DNA of 64,000 nt from Symsagittifera roscoffensis (Eukaryota; Xenacoelomorpha; Acoela; Convolutidae). Positions 32,451 through 44,021 of the stretch are shown piece by piece (position 1 is the first letter of the stretch; each line of letters opens with the position of its first letter). The DNA lies in contig NC_087067.1 of NCBI RefSeq assembly GCF_963678635.1, positions 57,574,388-57,638,387 on the forward strand, given 5' to 3'. Under the pieces are notes generated by a model, which saw nothing but the letters and a program-made list of their open reading frames with translations, had not been told where the DNA came from and searched no databases. A program made the position numbers and the translations under genes.

Positions 32451-34374
32451 GGATGCGAGATTGACAGACGACCCAAGATATGGGAAACCCTACGGGAGTG
32501 CCCAATTGGCCAAGCCATTGGCAGTTTACGATAGAGCGGATCCAGCAGCCGCAAGGGTGATCATCGTGGCGGGATGGGACTTCGAGGGAACGTCTCCCAA
32601 GTTGTTCTGGCCGGAAACCCTGGTATACTCGCTGCCAGATGCAGAGTTGAATGAAACGTTGACCCTGGTGGTCGCGATAAAGTCAGAGATGCCTCGTGAA
32701 CCAGAGTTACTGCTGTTCGCAGGAATGAACGACCACCTGCATGCGACTGGACTTCTAGAGCAACTGAAAAGTGATGAACCTTTGCCAAAGAAAATCTGGG
32801 AGGCTATCCAGACGTTGTTTGCTGCGATGAACGAGGTGCAGGAAAACGTCAGTTCTCGATTTGGTCCTAAGACGAAAGTGGTATTCACGACGTCCCCCGG
32901 ATACACGAGCATGCCTCCTGCTCTGCAGTTTGTATATGCTATTTTGGTCCCAATAGCCGAAGGGAACGCATGGCGGATCCTGATGGCAGCTCCCAATCGA
33001 GAGTTGGAACCCACCTACTTGAGACTTCGCAAGTCAGAACTGGCAGCGGCGTGGGCGGACGTGTCCCAAGCATTGAGGGGATTCTATGAACTAGCAGACA
33101 TCCTTATTGTTTTGGATGAGGTCCTCTTACTAGAGATCTCGAATTTCGCCAGAAAACTCAAGCTTAGTCCGAAAATAGGGGATGATCACCCAATAATAAG
33201 TCACCTGACAGCCAGCCTGTGGTTCCGAAGTATGGACTTGATCATCACGAGCTCCACTAGCAAGTCAAGGGGACCAAGCAACGAGAGAAAGTATGTGACT
33301 GCGACTGAAAAACAACTGGAGGCGATGGTATATCGACTAACACAAGAGAGAGGTAGGTGGCCGTTTCTAACATCAAGGCTGGAGAATGCCACGGACAAAA
33401 CAAGGGAGAGGGCCTCACCTCTCGTGAAGCAGATCTGGGGATTTCTTAAGGAACAGTTGGAAGTAGCCGAGAGCAGGGAGATGACGGTGGCCAGGTTCGT
33501 CACGGCAGCAAACGAGGTCACCATCGGAGGATTCTGGAGGGAGCACGCAAAAGGTGAGCTGAGGATGAGGAAGGATCACGAGATCCTAAGATTCTTGAGT
33601 CCTTGTTGGGAAAAGAAATACATGGCTGGAGTGTTTTGTGCGAAAGAGACCATTTTCGGGGCCTTTGTGCAAGAACTATTGAGCATGCCCATAAGCTTTT
33701 TGCTGGCCCTTTACTTAGTTTACCCAAGGTACCTGTTTAACATGGGTCCAGCGTACATGTTCAGTCGGGGTGTAGAGACACTCCGGATTGATGGGTATCT
33801 GACACTAGTGCTCCTGACTCATGGTGAACTGGTGTCATTTCATCGGTTGATGAAATATGGGGAGCCCCTGTCTATGGGTAAGACCCACTCAAGTATAGAC
33901 ACCCACTCAAACAAGTGCGCTGCAGGACTGAAGACGCTGCTCTTGGAGTATCTTCTGATGCAAAACCGACACATGACCGGCGAGGAGAAGAACCCGAAGA
34001 CGAAAGATGAGTGGAGGGAGGTGAATGGTGACATACCTCTACTGACGGACCTATGCCTGGCGATCCATTTTCTTTGCAACGCCAATAAAGTCAAAGCGCA
34101 TAAAAAAACCAGCAGAACATTTTTAAAAAATTTGGAAAATTTTGTCGACCTGTTTTTAAGGTCGACCAAATTGTTTTTCAGAGCTTCCCAAAGCACTGAA
34201 AAGACCCTGTTTGGCCAAATTTTCTGCACCACAGCCAAAGATTTGAAAAAAAAACAGGCCAAAAAAGCGTTTTTTTTTGCACTTTTTGGAAAAGTTTTTG
34301 GAACGAAATTGTGTTTTTTGGGCGCGCTTTCTCCTCTAAAAATTAGTATATATTGGTGCCGAAGGCGCCTTTAG
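32371..34374 (+). CDS. 667-codon ORF with SGNH-like motifs, copy C
   Basis: Open as in A and B. It has Ser69 to Trp in the block-I-like motif (AGWDFEG) and a Thr to Ile change (DLIITSSTS). If Ser69 were a nucleophile this copy would be inactive. The tail again runs into the interspersed repeat. Confidence 0.65.
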   Translation: MATPAQLGVVDKLLDPREMELPDAAYEDARLTDDPRYGKPYGSAQLAKPLAVYDRADPAAARVIIVAGWDFEGTSPKLFWPETLVYSLPDAELNETLTLVVAIKSEMPREPELLLFAGMNDHLHATGLLEQLKSDEPLPKKIWEAIQTLFAAMNEVQENVSSRFGPKTKVVFTTSPGYTSMPPALQFVYAILVPIAEGNAWRILMAAPNRELEPTYLRLRKSELAAAWADVSQALRGFYELADILIVLDEVLLLEISNFARKLKLSPKIGDDHPIISHLTASLWFRSMDLIITSSTSKSRGPSNERKYVTATEKQLEAMVYRLTQERGRWPFLTSRLENATDKTRERASPLVKQIWGFLKEQLEVAESREMTVARFVTAANEVTIGGFWREHAKGELRMRKDHEILRFLSPCWEKKYMAGVFCAKETIFGAFVQELLSMPISFLLALYLVYPRYLFNMGPAYMFSRGVETLRIDGYLTLVLLTHGELVSFHRLMKYGEPLSMGKTHSSIDTHSNKCAAGLKTLLLEYLLMQNRHMTGEEKNPKTKDEWREVNGDIPLLTDLCLAIHFLCNANKVKAHKKTSRTFLKNLENFVDLFLRSTKLFFRASQSTEKTLFGQIFCTTAKDLKKKQAKKAFFFALFGKVFGTKLCFLGALSPLKISIYWCRRRL

Positions 34375-34525
34375 AAAGTTTTTATTTTCCGTCTTCAAAA
34401 TGAATATCTCGAAATAGTACAAAGGCGGACCCTTTGAGTCGCCAAGGAATCGAAACCCTGAGAGAAGGGGCATCCAAATACCCCCCCCCCCCCCTCCCCC
34501 CACCCGAAATCCGTCCTGATAAAAT
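34092..34525 (+). repeat. Interspersed-repeat module, copy C
   Basis: Copy of 10735-11165 with a 14-base C run (34481-34494). Confidence 0.7.
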
Positions 34526-37500
34526 TGTTTAGCGCTACATATAAAAAAAAAACATCTTTGTAAGTCTGAAAAAAATGTGATGCACAACAAGATTAACAAA
34601 CAATAGGAAATAATGTTATAACTTTAAGAAAATTTGTTGGATTTGATAGCGGCATTGAGTATGGTTTAACCGTGTAACCGTTTTTTGTAACTGGGTATCA
34701 CTACACTGACTATCGCCTGATATTGATACTTATTGATAAACTTGCCTTTTTCGTGTGCAATACTAAATCAGCTTGTTTCAATTTATTTATAGTTCCGACT
34801 GTTTTTGCTCAAAGTAGTCTCAAGGAATGAGAAGTATTTAATTGAAGCTGATTATTTTCAAAGTACCATACAATTTCGATCATCAGGCCCATTCCTTTCA
34901 AATACAACAATGCGTGCGATTTACTGCTTTTGAGTTGTTTAACTTACTTGACAGTTTCTCGGATACGCGAAAAAAAGTTTCCTAGATATCTAAACATAGC
35001 CAACTGACAGTCAGAAAAGAGTAATGAACGCAAGGAAACTGAATAAAAAACGACTGGTTTTTCAAAAAAAACAAAAATCTGGAAAATCTGATCAATAATT
35101 TGTATTTTCGAAATTAGAAGTCGATTAGGAGTTTACCTTCCTTTTAACAAAAACGCACTGAACTTGAAAAGAAATCACAAGTCAAACCGCAGAAAATCAA
35201 AATTGAGCACGAACAAATTTTAAGACGTTTATCCTGAAAACAAACAAAAAAATCAACAAGACCTATATGTTTTGCCTACGTTTATTACTCCAAAAAACGT
35301 AGTCTGAAATTGCATACATACCAAAACATAATCTTAAATAAAGCTCGGTAGGCGCGAATCTTTGCTTTGCTCCTCTCCACTTTGCGTCATGAGGCAGTGC
35401 AACAAAATGTGCGCTATCGACGGAAGTGAGAAATTTACTTGCTAGGAGCGTTTTTTGGTGAAATATCAATTCTACCAACGATCAGTCACAGCAAAATGAA
35501 AATTTGATCCCATATGTACCATAATTGTTCAACTCGCTTTCTGATTGGTAGGATTTTGATTCAACGAACTGTTACACTGATTGCATTAGGAGGCCTAGGT
35601 GGGTTATTTTCGCTAAACACACATTTGTTCTTTTAAGTAAACGTGTACGTGCTTGATTACGTGGACTCTCAAAAACTTGTTGCCGAATCAGGGACCAAAT
35701 TTATGCAATGGCGTTTTCAACACTACGATGTCACAGAATAACCTATATCTAATTTTAGACAAATTCCGTGGAATATCGTAATTGAAAGATGCCAGAATAT
35801 CGTAACTGAAAGAAGCCAGAAAAACGATAGAGAAAAATGTCAAAAAAATCAACCGGCAACCAAAAACTCAAGAATAATTATAACTGATAAAATCAAAAAA
35901 GTTGAAAAAAAAAATCCAACAAAAAAAGAAACTTGACGGTTATTACTGTTTTATTAAAAACCAGTGAACCATTCTTACAAATTATCCTTTTTATAAAGAA
36001 AAATCACTGAATCTGTATCAGATTAGGCAAGTTAAACACAGAGGCGAAGGTGCACTTCGCATACAAGCAAAAATATGACCGATAACGCTACTGGGAAAAA
36101 CTGAATGTGTAAAACTTTGAGTCTGCATAACTTTTTGAGTGACATACGCCTAATAAGAGACTACATAATTCCTAGGTGACGCAAGCCAATTATGTCGCAT
36201 TAGCAGTACCAGTCAATTTGAAAAAAAAAAGAATTTTACCAACTAACATTCCTCATTTTATTGAGCGGACGCATTTTAACTAGTATACGAAAAGGCTCTT
36301 TAAAAACATCCGACCCTGCCCAGGTTCGAACCCTCTTAACTTGTTGCGGGTCTCTTTTCCTACCTCTATGCTACAGATCCTTGATACCTCGAAGCGAAAG
36401 AGCTTTTTGTAAAATAATAGTCTGTGTTAATATCCTTAGCATTGGCTGTACTTACTAGCTGGTTATTAAACTTATGCACATACTGCAAACACAGACCACA
36501 CTCAAAATGAACACTTATAACTGCGGAGGTATGCCAAAAAAGAAGAAATATGCCAAAAAAACTTAACGGTTAATCAAAAAATTTTTTGTAGTAATTGAAT
36601 CTGAAAATAATCGAGTTTCATGATTTAATTCAAATAAAATTGTAGGTTCATACTTTTTTATTTCAGACTACCAAACAATTAAATACCTGAGAACAAATCT
36701 TACGAGCGACACTATTCAAAAGCCAAAAAACCACGGAATCCGTATCTCCCGGATTCCGTGGATTTACATCTGCAATGATTAACATTTGGTCACCGATTCC
36801 GCAAAAACAGGCAACTTTTATTCACGGATTCCGTAATTTATGGGCTTAAATGTTTTATCCTTTGGTCACGTAACCCGAAACACTAGGATACTGAAAAAAA
36901 TGAGCTCCTGTTACAGATTCCGTGAAACCAAATTTACATTTCTAGAACCACCGAAAACGTTGATTCAAAAATAAGCGACAGCATGAAGCTAGATAGCAGA
37001 AATGTGACCACCATAGTCGCACTAACGTGCTACGAGCTTTTCCATGCCAACAGAGGTTAGTAGTCTTCATAAACAATAGAAGCGGTTATCGCCGCGAAGC
37101 GACAACGCGCGCTTAGCCCGCCCATTATCCTTAAACAAAGAACCTAAAAATAGTCTTTAAAGCTCTAATCTTCGGCCAACTGCATAATTCTGGCTCCAAG
37201 GCGATAGATTTTTTTAATTTGGTGCAAACGGGACTGATTTTTTGTTTTGGTACTATAATAAAATTTCATTCAGATTAATTTTATCCAGAATTTTTTAACA
37301 GCGTGTTGATAGCTCCTGAATTATTTGGATATGCGGGCGGATATTCTTGCACTAATCTGAGGTTTAAAACAGCTTGTTTTATTGTAAATAAATGTAAGTA
37401 AAAAATTAAAAAAGTAGATAAAAACAAGAAAAAATTAGGAGTGGCGAAATATCCCCGTCTTATAATAGTTTTAAATTGAACTGATGCAAGCTAAATTGGC

Positions 37501-38133
37501 TCAAATTTTTGCGCATACTATTCGATATTTTCGGACCAAAATTAAAGTTTCTCTTAGTTTTACTTACCAAAAACTATTCGAGACCATTTGAATATAGACG
37601 TGAGTATAGACGCTTTGCTATAGACGTGAGTAGTATGATTATTAATCAGGTGAGCCATACATAACCGGTACATTTAAGATATTGCCAATTCGCGCGCGCA
37701 AAAAAACTTGTTCAGACATGATCAAATACGTTTACCCGAGAGTTTAACTTTTGTAAGCATGCCGCCAAACGACGGTTTTTAATAGGACAGATTTCGATGC
37801 AACTATTAACTTTATAATCATGCCGCAAAACGATAGTTTTTTATTGGTCAAATTCAATGCAGCTAGATACGTCATTGTGCGATTTAATTTGACAACTAAC
37901 CTGATTCGAAAAGACTCTGATTTTCTATATTTTCATTTTCCTACAGTAGTGTAATCTGATCAGTTGGTAAAATTGCAAGTAAGTTTTTGCAAAGGCTATA
38001 AAACTTGATAACATAATTAAAACTGCTTCGAAATACCACAGATTTACTTATCTCTTCCTATCAAGAAAAGCAAAGCGCCTCAGAGAACGGTGTTAGTTAT
38101 AAACAAGGAAAAAACTAAAAATTTACCAGTGCA
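34526..38133. repeat. AT-rich non-coding part of the duplicated segment (copy C)
   Basis: Near-identical to 11166-14777 with a few substitutions. No gene seen. Hairpin at 36731-36761. Confidence 0.9.
36731..36761. repeat. 12-bp inverted repeat (hairpin), copy C
   Basis: Same stem and loop as in copies A and B. Confidence 0.9.
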
Positions 38134-38647
38134 AATAATTTCTGATTCCAAATCAAAGAAAGCCGCTATTAAAACCAAAGTAAGCTACTGAATCCATTCC
38201 AAGTTCGTTTATACCACCAAAATGCAGTAGACCAGAACAACAAGCAGATTTCCTCAGACTGCAGAAGAGGAAAACCGAAACAAATTTAGACTCAAACAAA
38301 TCGTTGCAAGTGTCGGTCGAGATACAAGGAAAGAAAGGGTGATTTTCAGCTGCTGAAACATCTGGGCTGCAAAACTTGATAAGTTTTTGTTTATTTTCTA
38401 TCTCATGTTAGTCTTGGTAAATTTTAAACGCCACTTAAGCCAAATGATTAGTAATCTCAAAATTTTATGATTAGTTTGCCTTACTTCTTGAAACAATTTT
38501 CACAGCGGCATAATTCGCCACGCATAGAATAGTCGCAGTTTGCTTTCAGCATCATATTTAACCTTTTAGTTGAATTTTCATTTACTCTAAGATTAGCAGC
38601 TTAAATTCAGCATCAACTACATCTATAACCTTCATATTAAATTGAAT
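38134..38647 (-). other. PPP6C: PPP6C downstream DNA, duplicate 2
   Basis: Same DNA as 27504-28014, with the AATAAA on the - strand kept. No other feature seen. Confidence 0.6.
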
Positions 38648-38899
38648 TTATAGAAAATAGGGTGACATGTTTCTGGGAGGAGTTTTGCGCTCGTTGTCTG
38701 GCACGGCGTTGAACAGTTTTGTGTTTTTGCTGTAGACAGAATTGATCTCCAGTATGGCTGCTATGTTTCCACACCTGTAGTAGTAGTTGGGGGCACTCCA
38801 CACTGTGATTAGGGTGTCATCGAACATGTACTTGTAGCCTTCTTGTACCAGCTGATGGGCACGACAGATGAGTTTGAGGTCGTTTATGTGAATAAACTC
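38648..38899 (-). pseudogene. PPP6C: PPP6C-like terminal exon, duplicate 2 (orphan)
   Basis: 84 codons, same protein as duplicate 1 ([15 protein letters not shown]). Upstream the intron is cut at about 39020, where copy D begins, so no other exon belongs to it. Confidence 0.88.
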
Positions 38900-39037
38900 C
38901 TGAAAAATTATAACTCCGGTGGGACAAACCAAAGAGCACTGATGATATAAAATAAGCATTAAAATCACGCAATTAGATATCTTTTGAAACTCAACAGCTC
39001 CCCCAAACCACTATAAAGGCTCTTTTTTGAAAAAAAC

Positions 39038-40205
39038 TTGAACTGATGCAAGCTAAGTTGGCTCAAATTTTTGCGCATACTATTCGATATTTTCGGACCA
39101 AAATTAAAGTTTCTCTAAGTTTTACTTACCAAAAACTATTCGAGACCATTTGAATTTAGACGTGAGTATAGACGCTTTGCTATAGACGTGAGTAGTATGA
39201 TTATTAGTCAGGTGAGCCATACATAACCGGTACATTTAAGATATTGCCAATTCGCGCGCAAAAAAACTTGTTCAGACATGATCAAATACGTTTACCCGAG
39301 AGTTAACTTTTGTAAGCATGCCGCCAAACGAAGGTTTTTAATAGGACAGATTTCGATGCAACTATTAACTTCATAATATGCCGCAAAACGATAGTTTTTT
39401 ATTGGTCAAATTCAATGCTGCTAGATACGTCATTGTGCGATTTAATTTGACAACTAACCTGATTCGAAAAGACTCTGATTTTCTATTTTTTCATTTTCCT
39501 ACAGTAGTGTTATCTGATCTGTTGGGAAAATTGCAACTAAGTTTTTGTAAAAGCTATAAAACTTGATAACATAAATAAAACTGCTTCGAAATACCACAGA
39601 TTTACTTATCTCTTCCTATCAAGAAAAGCAAAGCGCCTCAGAGAACGGTGTTAGTTATAAACAAGGAAAAAACTAAAAATTTACCAGTGCAAATAATTTC
39701 TGATTCCAAATCAAAGAAAGCCGCTATTAAAACCAAAGTAAGCTACTGAATCCATTCCAAGTTCGTTTATACCCCTAAAATGCAGTAGACCAGAACAACA
39801 AGCAGATTTTCTCAGACTGCAGAAGAGGAAAACCGAAACAAATTTAGACTCAAACAAATCATTGCAAGTGTCGGTCGAGATACAAGGAAAGAAAGGGTGA
39901 TTTTCAGCAGCTGAAACATCTGGGCTGCAAAACATGATAAGTTTTTGTTTATTTTCTATCTCATGTTAGTCTGGGTAAATTTTAAACGCCACTTAAGCCA
40001 AATGATTAGTAATCTTAAAATTTTATCATTAGTTTGCCTTACTTCTTGAAACAATTTTCAGAGCGGCTTAATTCGCCACGCATAGAATATTCGCAGTTTG
40101 CTTTCAGCATCATATTTAACCTTTTAGTTGAATTTTCATTTATTCTAAGATTAGCAGCCTAAATTCAGCATCAACTACATCTATAACCATCATATTAATT
40201 TGAAC
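39038..40205. repeat. Copy D: non-coding flank plus PPP6C downstream DNA
   Basis: Matches 14117-14777 followed by 27504-28014, with many more substitutions and small indels than among A-C (for example GCGCGCAAAAAA two bases shorter near 39254). It has no retroelement coding DNA. It is contiguous with a PPP6C exon and intron that continue to the middle exon, so it is probably the older, source-like arrangement. Confidence 0.85.
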
Positions 40206-40457
40206 TTATAGAAAATAGGGTGACATGTTTCTGGGAGGAGTTTTGCGCTCGTTGTCTGGCACGGCGTTGAACAGTTTTGTGTTTTTGCTGGAGACAGAAT
40301 TGATCTCCAGTATGGCTGCTATGTTCCCACACCTGTAGTCGTAGTTGGGGGCACTCCACACTGTGATTGGGGTGTCATCGAACATGTACTTGTAGCCTTC
40401 TTGTACCAGCTGATGGGCACGACAGATGAGTTTGAGGTCGTTTATGTGAATAAACTC
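40206..40457 (-). pseudogene. PPP6C: PPP6C-like terminal exon, locus 1
   Basis: 84 codons from EFIHINDLK to PYFL, with an intact frame and a TTATTCAG acceptor. It has Asp in [11 protein letters not shown], a position where PP6 and relatives usually have an aromatic or Cys. An intron of about 458 bases leads to the middle exon at 40916-41172 with a compatible phase. That exon carries a frameshift, so the locus is not a working gene as written. Confidence 0.9.
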
Positions 40458-40589
40458 CTGAATAATTATAACTCCGATGGGACAAACCAAAGAGCACTGA
40501 TGATATAAAATAAGCACTTAAAATCACGCAATTAGATATCTTTTGAAACTCAACAGCTCTTCCAAACCACTAAAAAAGCTCTTTTTTGA

Positions 40590-40735
40590 AAAAAGTCGTG
40601 TTTAGGCAGTTTTTGGAAAATTTCCACCAGACAGTCGCGTTTTTTGGCGCGCGCTTCCACCTCAAAATTAAGATAGATTGGCGCCCTAAGGGTGAGGTGG
40701 CGTCCGCCCCCTTCCGCTAAATCCGCTACTGACTG
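40590..40735. repeat. Interspersed-repeat module in PPP6C intron, locus 1
   Basis: TTTTTTGGCGCGCGCTT, ATTGGCGCCCTAAGGG, a short C run and CTAAATCCG match the module found 3' of the retroelement in diverged form. Its left edge follows AACCACTAAAAAAGCTC, the site at which copies C and D are joined. Confidence 0.65.
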
Positions 40736-40915
40736 AGAATAAAGCTGATTTTACATGTGAATGCACAATTTTGAAATTGAGTGAAAAATGATGTTAATTT
40801 GAGCTGTTCCTTTTTTATCAATAATTAATTGTTTCGTCCGGTCGAATTATAAGAAATCCATATAACTGTTCAACATCAGCACATTGACTTTATTATACAA
40901 GAAATGATCAATCAC

Positions 40916-41172
40916 ATCGACCACTTGTTTTCCGAACAGCCATCCGGCCCCTCTTGGGCTGATGTTCCAGGCCTTAGTTCCATACCCACTATCCAAGTCC
41001 TCCGGATCACTCCAGACGAGGTCGCAGAAGGCGCCCTTGTGGGTATCTCCTGGTTGCGGTCTATGGTTCGAATCTGGTCCAGGGTATTGATCTCTGGAGA
41101 AAGACCTCCGTGTACACAGAGGATCTGCCCGTCTATCAGAGCAGCAGCTGTCATCAAGTCAAACAACATGTA
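40916..41172 (-). pseudogene. PPP6C: PPP6C-like middle exon, locus 1 (frameshifted)
   Basis: A TAGATTCAG acceptor precedes the codons for [35 protein letters not shown] and DRNQEIP. HGG carries a metal-site His. After EIP one C is missing (GATACCCACAAG where four C are needed); in the next frame the expected [19 protein letters not shown] and [14 protein letters not shown] follow up to a GAT/GTGATT donor. The exon is thus complete apart from one base. The loss is shared with locus 2, so it is either an old pseudogene lesion or a homopolymer sequencing error. Confidence 0.9.
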
Positions 41173-41689
41173 CTGAATCTATTACTCATTTCCCAAACGA
41201 CAACTCAAATAAGAAAAAAATATATTTAAGCGCCAGAAATTTCACCTATCAATGTTCTAAGAAAGATACGTTCATGAAAGATACGTATATGTTCAAAACT
41301 CTTGACTCTACCCTCCGAAACCCATATTCAGCTACCCATATTAACCAAACTCCTACAAATTTTATCGAGGCTAAAAATTTGTATGCATGATGTGTTTTCA
41401 TTGTTTATGGGTGTATTTTCATTATTTGTGGGTTTTTTGAGTATTTATGTTGCTCTGGTCGAAACTATTTCTGAAGAGTGTCAACTTTATCTATGTACGT
41501 AACGAACCTTGCAGCGATATCTCCACGCATTTGCATTTCCGTATTTAGATATACACTCATCGGTATCGGTAATTTAGGTATATCTCCATTATGTTTAAAT
41601 TATATGGATTACTTGTTTTGTTTTTTCACTGAGCCACTGAGAACATTTCATGGGTCAAAGGTTCCAAAAGCACCAATCATCAAACTAGA
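41173..41689. other. PPP6C intron remnant and unassigned DNA, locus 1
   Basis: 41173-41495 matches the intron at 47304-47625. At about 41496 the match ends exactly where locus 2 enters its N-terminal exon, so locus 1 lacks that exon. 41497-41689 shows no gene. Confidence 0.6.
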
Positions 41690-42954
41690 AGCATATGTGT
41701 ATTAATGCACTTCAGTAAAATATTAGAGCATTTTGAAACTTTTCTTGAAAAAAAGGAAAAAACATCACGACATATATAGGTGTCTGGACTACGTTCATTG
41801 ACTCTCAATCAAAAGTCAAATCCCAAAAAAATCATAAGTGGCCTAACAAAGTTTGAGACTTTTTCTGATGAACCTTCAGACTTTTACCACACTTCTCCTT
41901 GATGTATTTATGAAGTTGCAGACTGTATTTTGTAAAGTTTCTTTCAATTGACAAATTTTTTTTTATCGGTCTGCATGGAGCAAGGACAGGAGTTTTGAAT
42001 TGAAAATTACTAACCACTAGACGTAAACTTGTTAAATTATTTCAACCTGATGAAAAACGATTTAAACTTGCTTGAACTATTTTTTTTTATTTGTGGCGAT
42101 TTATCAGGGGCTACAATCAAATTAATTTTTCCAGCAATTTCTGATCCAAACTCCGAAGATTCAGATCCAATTTTCAACGAAAATTAAACAGTGGAAAAAC
42201 TGAAAAAAATCATTCAATGAATTTCTTTTTTCTTTCTGGTTCAATGGATGGATTACTTTGACCATTTGAAAACTTCTGGAAAAAAATTCCGTTAAAATCG
42301 AAGAAATAGTTTTCTTTTTTGAGCCTTATGTCAACGAAAACGTTCAAATTTGAAATTTTACTAAAAATTTTGTCAAAAAGATTATTATTGCCCTTTCCTT
42401 TTTTTTATTTTTTGGATCTTTCTGGGTATCTTTTATAATAATATGGATTTTGTTCCGACTTTATTCTATGCTAAATTATACAAACATTCAATTTCTACAT
42501 TGCTTTGATACCTTTTACTTGTTAGCACATGGTTTTCACTTTCCAAAAGCGGTTCATAAAGTTCTTGCCTCAATGTTAATGCTGGATCTCCATTTCAGCG
42601 TAGATAAATCGTCTAAATTTCAATTTCTTCCACGCTAAATTACGAACCACTAACAACACAGGCCAGGTGGAGCTTTGCACCATTTGCTAATCAACACGAC
42701 GTAGATGAAACAACATAAAAAAGCAAACAAAAAATGAAAAAAAAGTTGAAAAACCTAGGTGTACCAAAACTTAAATTTTCGTATGTTTCAATAGAAGTTA
42801 TTTTTAGGCAAACATGCCAGATACTTGAATAGTAAATAAACAAAGGAACAGATCAAACAATGAGGAAACAAAGCCAACAATCTTGAGCTGACATAAGTTG
42901 ATCCGAGAAAGAAATCGATTTTTATAGGCTTATATTTTATGTTAACTAAGTTTA

Positions 42955-43740
42955 AAATCCCGCCTGAAACTATTATAAACAACATATTCAGTTAAAACAA
43001 TTAAAATTGCTTACAGTGCAGAAAAAATCAGTGATTGGCAACTGAGACGACAATCTTTAAGCTGACACTAATTGAACAGGAAAAAAAATTACGAATATTT
43101 TGAAAATCCTTCAAGTACCCGCTGAAACTAGAATGAACAACATTTGCACTAGCAACTGCAATCAAAACTGCTTGCATCACAAGCAAAATCCGAGATGTCG
43201 CAACTTAGCTACAACAAACTACACGTTCACTTGCAACAACAATGGAAGTTGCTTACAGCACAAAAATCAGTTTTGGGCAAATAAGACGAAAATCTTAAAG
43301 CTGACACCAGGTGAACAGCAAAAAAAATTACGAACTTAAAAAAAACCCTTCAAGTCCCTGCTTAAACTACATTGAACAACAATTACACTGGAAGTTGCAA
43401 GGAAAATGGCGCACGGCACAAGGAAAAATCAAGATGCGACAACTAAGCCAAAAAAAAACAGACACCAAATGAGCCGAAACTAAAAGATTTTATGATGTTT
43501 CTTAACCTTTTGAATCCCCGGAAGCTAGAATGAACACCACTTGCAACTGCAAAAAAAGTTGCTTACAGCACAAGTAAAATCTTATTTTGACAACTTAAAC
43601 GACAAAACTTTAGCAGACAACAGTTGAAATTAAAAAAAATCATTCAAATCCTCCCTGAAACTGAAATGAAAATTTGCACTTGCAACTGCAATCAAAAGTT
43701 CTTACAGTATAAGTAAAATTCGAGATGTTGCAACTTAGCC
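42955..43740. repeat. Degenerate tandem repeat (about 150-170 bp units), first array
   Basis: Recurring blocks read GAAACTAGAATGAACAACA, then TTGCAACTGCAATAAAAGTT, GCTTACAGCACAAGTAAAAT and CGACAACTTAGACG. Units vary in length and order; about five are visible. Confidence 0.7.
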
Positions 43741-44021
43741 AACGAAATTTGAGCAGACAATCGAATGTCGAACCCCAGACTTTAAAAAGCAAAGAAAACG
43801 GCGATACCAGCGACGGCTCTACTGCAAAGGCGACGACGCTACTAGAAGTGCGACGGCAGTACTGGAAAGGCGACGCCGTAACTGGAAGGTGTAAAAGAAG
43901 AGAAGAAATGAATACAAGAATGTGTAAGAAAAAGTTTAGGGAAAAGTCTAGTTCCAGATTACAACACACTTGCTCTCGCAAGTGTAAGCATCGGAAGGTA
44001 ACGAGGGATATGTCATATTAA
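43725..44021 (+). other. Short frame of unknown significance (98 codons)
   Basis: A basic, Ser/Lys/Arg-rich frame (MLQLSQRNLSRQSN..., RKVTRDMSY). The second duplicate at 51737-52033 has the same length with only about five replacements. No family is recognised. The conservation may merely reflect recent duplication, so coding is unproven. Confidence 0.25.

Larger units (their letters stand above)
28385..34092 (+). mobile_element. Ty3/gypsy-like retroelement, copy C (starts in pol tail)
   Basis: Homology to copy A begins abruptly at GAGGGCTTGAGTTTGG (5021 in copy A), directly after PPP6C intron DNA ending ...AACCACTAAAAA. It has extra private lesions: a one-base insertion near 28672 and a 20-base deletion near 29422. 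It is slightly more diverged from A and B than these are from each other. Confidence 0.95.

Noticed and set aside
40904-41176. + strand 90-codon frame over the PPP6C middle exon (also at 47035)
   Set aside because: It is the antisense shadow of a well-conserved phosphatase exon.
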